Shown here: positions 56,801 to 64,000 of the stretch, one piece after another
Layout of the letters: the number at the start of each line of letters is the position of its first letter
Numbering within the stretch: the stretch's first letter is position 1
NCBI GenBank assembly: GCA_036417435.1
Contig: CM070905.1
Span: 26,079,592 to 26,143,591, forward strand
Direction of reading: 5' to 3'
Length of the DNA: 64,000 nucleotides
DNA from: Inia geoffrensis
Lineage: Eukaryota; Chordata; Mammalia; Artiodactyla; Iniidae
Made by a program: the position numbers and the translations under genes
The notes under the pieces: generated by a model
Told to the model about the DNA's origin: nothing
The model's database searches: none
What the model saw: the letters and a program-made list of their open reading frames with translations, nothing else

Positions 56801-58498
56801 TATTTTTCAGAAAGGAGTTCTATCATGGTAGGGGTGGAAGATAAAAAATAATATTAGAAAGATAAATATCAGCATCTATTGTAGTTTATGAAAATATTAC
56901 TGTATCACACTCATGCTTTTCAGTCCACTGTGGACCAGTGAAATCTTCGAAAAGGACAAGGACAACAAAAGAAATATTTTGGGGTTAATGGGTTAAATTA
57001 ATTGTACAAGGCATCACAGTAAGAGTCAGAATTAGAATTTCATTGCTTTCACAGCCCTGTATTCTTTTCATGAGTTTATAGTTTTTCGTTCTTGCAACAG
57101 ACATGAAGAATTATCATCGCAGCTAAGGCTTACTATAATTCCATGAGAAATATAATTAAACTATTATGTATTAGGCTCTGATCAGTGGGAGAGATGGAAG
57201 AGAAAGATTAAATTGATATTTTATATGAATCCACTTGACAGTTATAAAACTACCAATCATGAAACTATAAACAAAGATTTATATTGCTGGACTTTGTTTG
57301 GGGAGCTATTTGATTCATACTTTCAAATGTATTAATTCGACTTCATTACCTCTATACTTCCATCCTGCTGCTTTGGCAATGAGCTACCTGCACAAAATTA
57401 AAATCAGCTTCAGACAAAAGGTTGGCTTGTGTTTTACTTGTGTTTTCATCATAGACAGTGTTTTTCTAAAAATTCCCAACAATTAGAGGAGCAGTCAATG
57501 GAAGAAGGAAAGTGCACAGAATTGATGGAGGGAAGAAAATCCCATAGATATTGAACTTTAAAAATTATAAAGGTCTCATGTTTTGTCTTCATGTTATAGT
57601 TGTTTTTCTGCAATAGCTCTGTCTTCCTCTTCATGTTTCTGCTCTACTACTTTTCTGGTTTCCAAGTTTTGGTTTTTAAAAATACTATTTAAGTTTGAGT
57701 TAAACTTATCCTAGAAAGAGGAAGCCTCCTACGCTATCATTTTCTCCTCCAACTCTTTCCCAGAGAAATTTATTAAAATTATCCAGATCTTGGATTGTGC
57801 TTCATTGAGGGATTATTTTTGTATTTTATATATAAATAAGCTACATATGTACATAGATATAAATATTTTATATGTATTTACACATTTATTTACATTAAAT
57901 GTAAATATAATTTATATTTTACTTCAAGGTATCTCAAAACCTATTTACAGTCAGATGGAATTCTTCTTTTGGAAACAGAAAAACAACTGTAGGCTCACGG
58001 GTTTAGGAGATACTGCTATCCTCGCATCACACTTTTGAAGCTTCCAATTCCTAAGTACAGTTTACTTTCTATACTGGATACCTGACAGCCACTCATTATG
58101 ATCAAATAACATGTGGCTGCACCCAGCCATGAAAGGCCCACACATGGAAGACTTGAAAGCCCAGGCAAAGAGGCCACTTTGGCTCTCTTAAAACAGTTTA
58201 AGTATCAGTCTGTTAAAAAGTTTTCTCAAGTATTACATAAGACAATACTTTACATCATGAAGCACAGCTGCTGCCTTTGGCAGATATTCCACTAATTACC
58301 TCCCATTTAAAATGGGTCCCAGTATATTCACAGACACATGGAATTGGGATGTGTGCATAATCCTTGACAGTATTGTAAGGTCTGAAATTGATAAAGTTAA
58401 CATTTTTTTGAATGAGAACTGAAATAACAGCCTTGGTATCTTCTCAAACTATAAATATTCAACTTATTTTAAAAATTCAAACCATTAAAGACAAATTT
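56801..58498. other. Unassigned stretch
   Basis: No gene supported. Includes a probable MIR scrap at 56990-57080 on the minus strand (caaggcatcacagtaagag, then gcctgtattc-like text) and AT-rich tracts near 57830-57930. Confidence 0.4.
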
Positions 58499-58513
58499 AA
58501 AAACTTGATGTAT

Positions 58514-59091
58514 TTCTGTTTTTGACTTACTTCACTCTGTATGATAGACTCTACGTCCATCCATCTCACTACAAATAACTCAATTTTGTTTCTTTTTTAT
58601 GGCTGAGTAATAGTCCATTGTACATATATGCCATATCTTCTTTATCCATTCATCTGTTGATGGACACTTAGGTTGCTTCCATGTCTTGGCTATTGTAAAT
58701 AGTGCTGCAGTGAACGTTGTGGTACATGACTCTTTTTGAATTACGGTTTTCTCAGGGTATATGCCCAATAGTGGGATTGCTGGGTCATATGGTAGTTCTA
58801 TTTTTAGTTTTTTAAGGAACCTCCGTACTGTTCTCCATAGTGGCTATATCGTGGCACTGACATATATATGCTACCAAATGTAAAATAGATGGCTAGTGGG
58901 AAGCAGCTGCATCACACAGGGAGATCAACTCCGTGCTTTGTGACCACTTAGAGAGGTGGGATAGGAAGGGTGGGAGACACAAGAGGGAGAGAATATGGGG
59001 ATATATGTATACATATAGCTGATTCACTTTGTTGTACAGAAGAAACTAACATGACATTGTAAAGCAATTATATTCTAATAAAGATGTTAAA
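58514..59091 (+). mobile_element. Short L1 with 5' inversion and target duplication
   Basis: 58514 to about 58850 is antisense L1 ORF2 C-terminal sequence (for example 'gatggacacttaggttgctt'). From about 58851 to 59091 it is sense L1 3' UTR ending 'aataaagatgtt' and A tail. Roughly 170 bp of L1 between the two blocks is missing. Direct repeats 'aaaaacttgatgtat' at 58499-58513 and 'aaaaacctgatgtat' at 59092-59106 (one mismatch) bound the whole, so it is one twin-primed insertion. The minus frame at 58580-58768 is a piece of ORF2 (ends near YYSAIKKKQN). Confidence 0.95.
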
Positions 59092-59106
59092 AAAAACCTG
59101 ATGTAT

Positions 59107-60364
59107 ACATACAAATATATACAGAAATCCATAAAAAATATGACTTTTGGTCTATACAACTGGGAAGGTCAAAAAACACTCTTAAGTGACACAAGGCAGA
59201 AAATAGCAAGATCCCCATAATAATCAGTTATTCAAGCAACTTTTTACAATTGCAACATTTCCCAGAAAAATTCTTCACAATGTGAATCAAAAGTGCAAAC
59301 ATCAAAATATAAAGGTAATGATATTTGTTAAGTGTGATACATTTTTAATGGCACATTCATCTGCATACAAACTTACTCTTAGAGCTTCATTCTAATTTTG
59401 ATCCAAAACTAAATCTAACATGTTGAAGCTACAATTTGATCTACTAACTCAATATTGAATAACTTAGGAAATTTGAAATCTCCATGAAATATCTATCACT
59501 TATTATAAAACTTTTAGTCTTGTAATCATTTAAAGAAAAAAACAACTTTACTGTTCTTTTTTCATGCTGATATATTTAGTTCTGTGAAAGAGAAGTTTAT
59601 TAGTCTTTATCTCAGCCACTGCTCCCAAGTTGTGCTGACTTAACTTGGCCATGGGCACTGCTATCCTCTAAGCCCTATATGCCTCTTGTCCACTAGTATT
59701 GATACTTCTTAGAAGAATTGTATTGGAGCTGTGGCAGGCAAGTTATTTGGAATGACTGATTACAACTTTTGCTATAGGGACAGGTATAAGTGGAGGGAAA
59801 GACCATGTCACTAATAAATATTCAAATGCCTTAAGTCATATCTGAATTAACATATAAACAGTATATATTTTTCAATGTATCTTTTTTGTTCATTTAAGGT
59901 GGCTTTTAATCTTAGAGGAAATAGGTAATAAATATTTCTTAGTAATCTTTATAGACAAATGGAGGTCAGAGATAATCACGTTTAGAAAAAGTAATTAATT
60001 AAATAAGAAGAAAATTATTTTCTCATATGCTCTTTGCATCAAAAATGAAGAACATAAAAAAATACATGCTGAGCATTAAATTGATAGGTTTACTCAAAAT
60101 CTAAAACCAAAAAGTTATTTCATAAACAGAATTACCTGAAAATTGGGTCATGTTTAATATTATTTAATTATTATTGATTAGAAAATAATTATTTTTGTGC
60201 TCATCTGTATTGGTAAGGATAAAGAATCAAGTTAATAAATATATATTGTTACCAACAATGTTCCCAGCTCTTTTAAGAAAGTTTGAAGACAATAAAAAAA
60301 GAAATGATATATTCTTGCCCTGCTTACAATATGTGATGATTTATTTTCAAAAAATTAAATCTAG
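59107..60364. other. Unassigned AT-rich stretch
   Basis: No gene or named repeat seen. Confidence 0.45.
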
Positions 60365-61639
60365 AAAAATGATGTCAGCAAAATGGCACAGTAAACTGCT
60401 TCTTCAAACTACCATCCATCCACAGAAACATGGAAAACTATGCAGAAACTGCCAGAATCAAGTTTTTCAGACCTCTGGAAAGTAGTTGAAGATTTACATC
60501 ATCCAAGCTAATGCTGAATCAAGAAAAGACAACTTAAAAAATGGCAGGAAAGTTTTGTGGTGTTTTTACTTGCCTTTGCCCTGCTCCCTACATGGCTCAG
60601 CAGTGGTCTTGAAGACAATGGTCTGCATTCCCAGTGTAGAACCCTGGTCCCTGGTTCCGGAAGTAGCAGAGAAGACCTTATTACAAATTAATGTGCTTAC
60701 TTGTTCTAACCTATTGGCAGGGATACCTGAAAGATTAATGAAAGGCACTCATCTCTGTCCCACGTAACTAGGAATTTACTCACTTTTATAAAGTGGCAGA
60801 CATTACTTAAAAAAAATTTTAAGGTACATGAAAAACCCACAGCCCTGCTGGGGCAAAAGATTATGCTTAAGACATACAACAGACCATCTAAAGCCTAAGA
60901 GGAAAATCTGGAGAGGGAATTTCTTTGGAAAATAAGGGCATTCAAAATAACCCATATATTCTGAGGAATTTAGAAGACCTGTGCATGCCCAGGGAAGTAC
61001 ACATGCTTAGAAAATACCTGAGAAGATTCTAAGCTTTCACCTCTGGCTGATCTATAGCCTCAGTGCAAGTAGGAAGTGAAGGCTAAGCAGAGTTCTAAAC
61101 AGTCGACCTAAGTGTTAAAGGACTGCCCCAACACAAAGCCATTGTGCAAAGACTGGGAGAGTGTTTGAGTATTTTTTGTTTTTGCTTTTTGGTTTTTTTG
61201 TGTTTGTTTGTTTATATCTCCTGGCATTCATGGAAATCTCTGTAAAAACACCAGCTTACATAAGCTAAAAACACATAGACTTCAGTGACCACACATGATA
61301 AAGAATACAGTCTTTTCTCGGGGTGGGGGGATGGGACAATTTGGAATAGTTACTAAATATACAAATGACTTCAGCCTTAAACAATCAAAAACAGCAAGTC
61401 CTAGGAAAAGGGTAGACTATGATTTCCAGTGTTACCATATATCCACTTTGCAACAAAACAACCACAGGGTATACACATGAAAAGGAAAGTACGACCCAGG
61501 ATCACAGGAGAAAACAAATTGACAGAAACTATCCCTGCGGAAGCCTGAACACTGTAATTACTAAACAAAGTCTTAAATATACTCAAAAAGCTAAAGGATA
61601 CCATGTATACAGAACAAAAGTTAACCAGGAAAATAATGT

Positions 61640-62490
61640 GAGAACATCATAAAGAGATAAAAGTTATAAAAGAAAAACTAAATAGAAATTTTGAAGATGA
61701 AAATAATAACTGAAAATTTCTCTTTAGAGGATTCAACAGTAGATTTTAGCAGGCAGAAGACAGAATTAGTAATTTAAAAAATGGGACAACTGAAATTATT
61801 GAATCTGGAGAGCAGAATGAAAAAAGGATGAAGAAGAATGAACAAACCCAGGGGAACTGTGGGACATTATTAAACCAATCAACGTATGAATTATGGAGCC
61901 CCAGAAGGAAAAGAGAGAAAATGGCAGAAAGAATATTTAAAGAAATAATGCCAGAAAACTTTCCGAATTTGATGCAATTCATGAATCTACACTTCCAAGA
62001 AGCTCAATAAACTCTGACTGGAACATATTCAAAGAGATTACCAGGAAGACACATTACAATTAAACTGTAGAAAGCCAAGGAAAGAAGTCTTGAATGTAGC
62101 AAGTGAGAAGTAATACATCATGTAGAAGGGATCCTCAGTAAGGTTAACAGCTGATTTCTTGTTAGAAACCATGGAGAATGAAAAGCAGTGGGATGACATA
62201 TGTTAAATGCTGAAAGAAAAAATAACTGACAACTAAGAATTCTATGTCTGGAAAGAACGTCATACAGAAATCAAGAATAAATTAAGATATTTTCAGATAA
62301 ACAAACTCTGGAAGAGTTTGAAAATAAAATGCTAAAAAGAGTATCTTAGGTTGAAATGAAAGAACACTAGACAGTAACTAGAAGCCAAATGGAGACATAA
62401 AAATCTATAGTAAAGATAACTTCACAGGTATATCCAAAACCCAGTATTATTGTATTTTGGTTGTTAACTCCAATTTATATTTCCTACATG
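61640..62490 (+). pseudogene. L1 ORF1 remnant
   Basis: L1 ORF1p is the RNA-binding chaperone that coats L1 RNA. The longest surviving frame, 61828-62010 (60 codons), reads KKNEQTQGNCGTLLNQ, then ERIFKEIMPENFPNLMQF and MNLHFQEAQ. This is the start of the conserved central region of ORF1p (family form ERIFEEIMAENFPNLM). Further matches follow out of frame: 'aagggatcctcagtaaggtt' (62126), 'accatggagaatgaaaagca' (62169), 'agaattctatgtctgg' (62236). The frame is broken by stops and indels. Confidence 0.8.
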
Positions 62491-62619
62491 ATTTAAAAAA
62501 CAAATGCATGAAAATAATGGTAAATATATATTATTAGGCATAGAGTCTATACAGATATAATCTTTTACAACAGCATAAGGAGGGTACATATCTGTGTAGG
62601 AGCAGAGTGGCTTTTACCC

Positions 62620-64000
62620 TAATATCAGGAACAAGAGAATGATGCCCACTTTTACCACTGCTATTCAATATTATACTGAAAGTTCTATCTAGAATGGTTA
62701 GAAAATAAAGGCAAATAAAAGACATCCAATTTGGAAAGGAATCAGTAAAACTGTCTCTAACCACAGAACACATGATTGTCTATATAGAAAGTCCCAAGGA
62801 ATCCACAAAGATATGAGCGCTAATAAACAAATTCAGCAAAGTTGCAGGGTACAAGATCAACACACAAAAATCACTTGTGTTTCTATATATCAGCAATGGA
62901 TAATCCAAAAGGAAATTAAGAAAACAATTCAATTTATAATACATCCAAAGAATAAAATATTTACAAATAAATTTACAAGTAGGTGAAAGACTTGTACACT
63001 GAAAACCACAAAATTTTACTGAAAGAAATTAAAGAAAACCTAAATAAAAGGAAAGCCATTCTCTGTTCATGGACTGCAAGACAATATTGTTAAGATATCA
63101 ATACTACCCAAAGTGATCTAAAATTAATTAAAAACTGATCAAAGACCTCAGTATAAGAACTGAATCCATAAAACTTTCAGAAGAAAATATTGGGGTAAAT
63201 CTTCATGACCTTGGGTTTGACGATGGATTCTTAGATATGACACCAAAGGCGTGAGCAACAAAAGGCAAAATAGATACATTAGACTTAATCAAAATTTAAA
63301 AACTTTGTGGGCCAAATGACATTATCAAGAAAGCCAAAAGACAATCTGCAGAATAAGAGAAAATATCATCAATTCACCTACCTGCTAAGGGACAAATATA
63401 TTTGACAAAAAAACTCAGAGAATTTAGAACTCAACAAAAAGACAAACTACCAAATTAAAAAATGGGCAAAGTATATTAATAGTCATTTTTCCAAAGAAAA
63501 TATACAAATGACCAACAATTACCTGAAAGGATCCTCAATATCATTAGTCATTAGGGAAATGCAAATCAAAACCACAATGAGGTATCACTTCAGACTCACC
63601 AGCATGTGATAATTGTAAAAATAGAAAATGACAACTGTTGATGAGTATGTGGAGAAACTGGAGCCCTTGAACATTGCTGGTGAGAGTGTAAAATGGTTCA
63701 GACACTTTGGAAAATAGTTCTAAGTTATACATAGAACTACCACTTCACCCTAGATAAATAAACAAAATAACTGAAAACAGGTACTCAAACAAGTAAATGT
63801 ACATGCATGTTCATAGCAGTCCTGTTCCCAATAGCCAAAAGGTGGAAACAGCCCAGTGTCCATAAACAGCTGAATCGATAAACACTATGTGGTATATAAG
63901 TACAACTGAATATAATTCAGCCATGTAAAAGACTAAAATTCTGATACATTCTACAATGTGGATGAATCTTGAAAACATTTTACAAAGTGAAGGAAGTTAG
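62620..64000 (+). pseudogene. L1 ORF2 remnant, back half
   Basis: Order: motif-B region 'gaacaagagaatgatgcccac' trimmed here to 'aagagaatgatgcccac' (62633), 'cagcaaagttgcagggtac' (62835), 'actacccaaagtgatctaaa' (63103), 'aacattgctggtgagagtg' (63670), 'agtgtccataaacagctgaa' (63856) and 'aactgaatataattcagcca' (63904). These are the thumb and C-terminal regions of ORF2. No frame is longer than about 60 codons. It runs off the window at 64000. Confidence 0.82.

Larger units (their letters stand above)
60365..64000 (+). mobile_element. Old L1 with preserved 5' region, continues past the window
   Basis: 5' UTR-like part about 60365-61640: 'gtcagcaaaatggcacagt' start, 'ctaacctattggcagggata', 'cagtgaccacacatgataaa', 'aaggtcttaaatatactc'-like text at 61570. 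ORF1 region about 61640-62490. ORF2 from about 62620 to the window end. ORF2 sequence begins directly at the reverse-transcriptase motif-B region (62620-62680), so the endonuclease and front half of the reverse transcriptase, close to 2 kb, are missing. Highly diverged, all frames broken. Confidence 0.8.

Overview
This is a stretch of mammalian nuclear DNA, almost certainly from a cetacean, most likely a toothed whale. The strongest evidence is six copies of a short tRNA-derived SINE (about 200 bp, opening with a 'cttccctggtggc' block, internal RNA polymerase III boxes, poly-A tail) of the CHR-2 type known from whales and dolphins. Two longer or older CHR-1-like copies are also present. L1 3' ends are of the cetartiodactyl type. 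I saw no ruminant BovB or Bov-tA elements. The background is AT-rich and gene-poor, with no bacterial or phage character.

No complete protein-coding gene could be supported. Almost every open frame lies in a transposon or is a chance frame. The one place that looks like a host gene start is a short CpG-dense block at about 48.54-48.88 kb, with an E-box, a GC box and a CCAAT motif. On the minus strand it has a textbook splice donor (AAG|GTGAGT), suggesting a first exon reading toward lower coordinates. No later exon could be identified.

Layout. 0-9 kb: old fossils (ERVL-type LTR end, MIR, hAT relics, an L1 reverse-transcriptase fragment on the minus strand, an MLT1 piece) and a 39-bp perfect tandem duplication. 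9-17 kb: two MLT1 LTRs, an L2 3' end, a CHR-2 SINE, and a pair of diverged ~300 bp sequences in inverted orientation about 1.2 kb apart that I cannot name. 17-20 kb: a 5'-inverted (twin-primed) L1. 23.5-26.3 kb: a long HAL1 (half-L1) interrupted by three SINEs. 29-36 kb: L2 on both strands, a CHR-2 insertion, a perfect 22-bp hairpin beside a 35-bp tandem duplication, and a 47-bp tandem duplication. 38-40 kb: a 5'-truncated L1 joined to a second L1 tail. 42-46 kb: an unusually long L2 split by an older L1 segment. 48-51 kb: the CpG island, GT microsatellites and an LTR-like segment. 52-60 kb: L2, MIR, a Tigger-type MITE, L1 tails, a GC-rich CHR-2 copy with strand-asymmetric A-to-G changes, and a second twin-primed L1. 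60-64 kb: an old L1 that keeps its 5' region and ORF1 remnant but has lost most of ORF2.

The elements do not work together as a system. The window is a record of successive insertions: L2/MIR oldest, then HAL1, old L1 and MLT1, then cetartiodactyl L1, then CHR SINEs. Family names come from recognition by eye, without a library search, so element boundaries are good to roughly 10-50 bp unless a target-site duplication is given.
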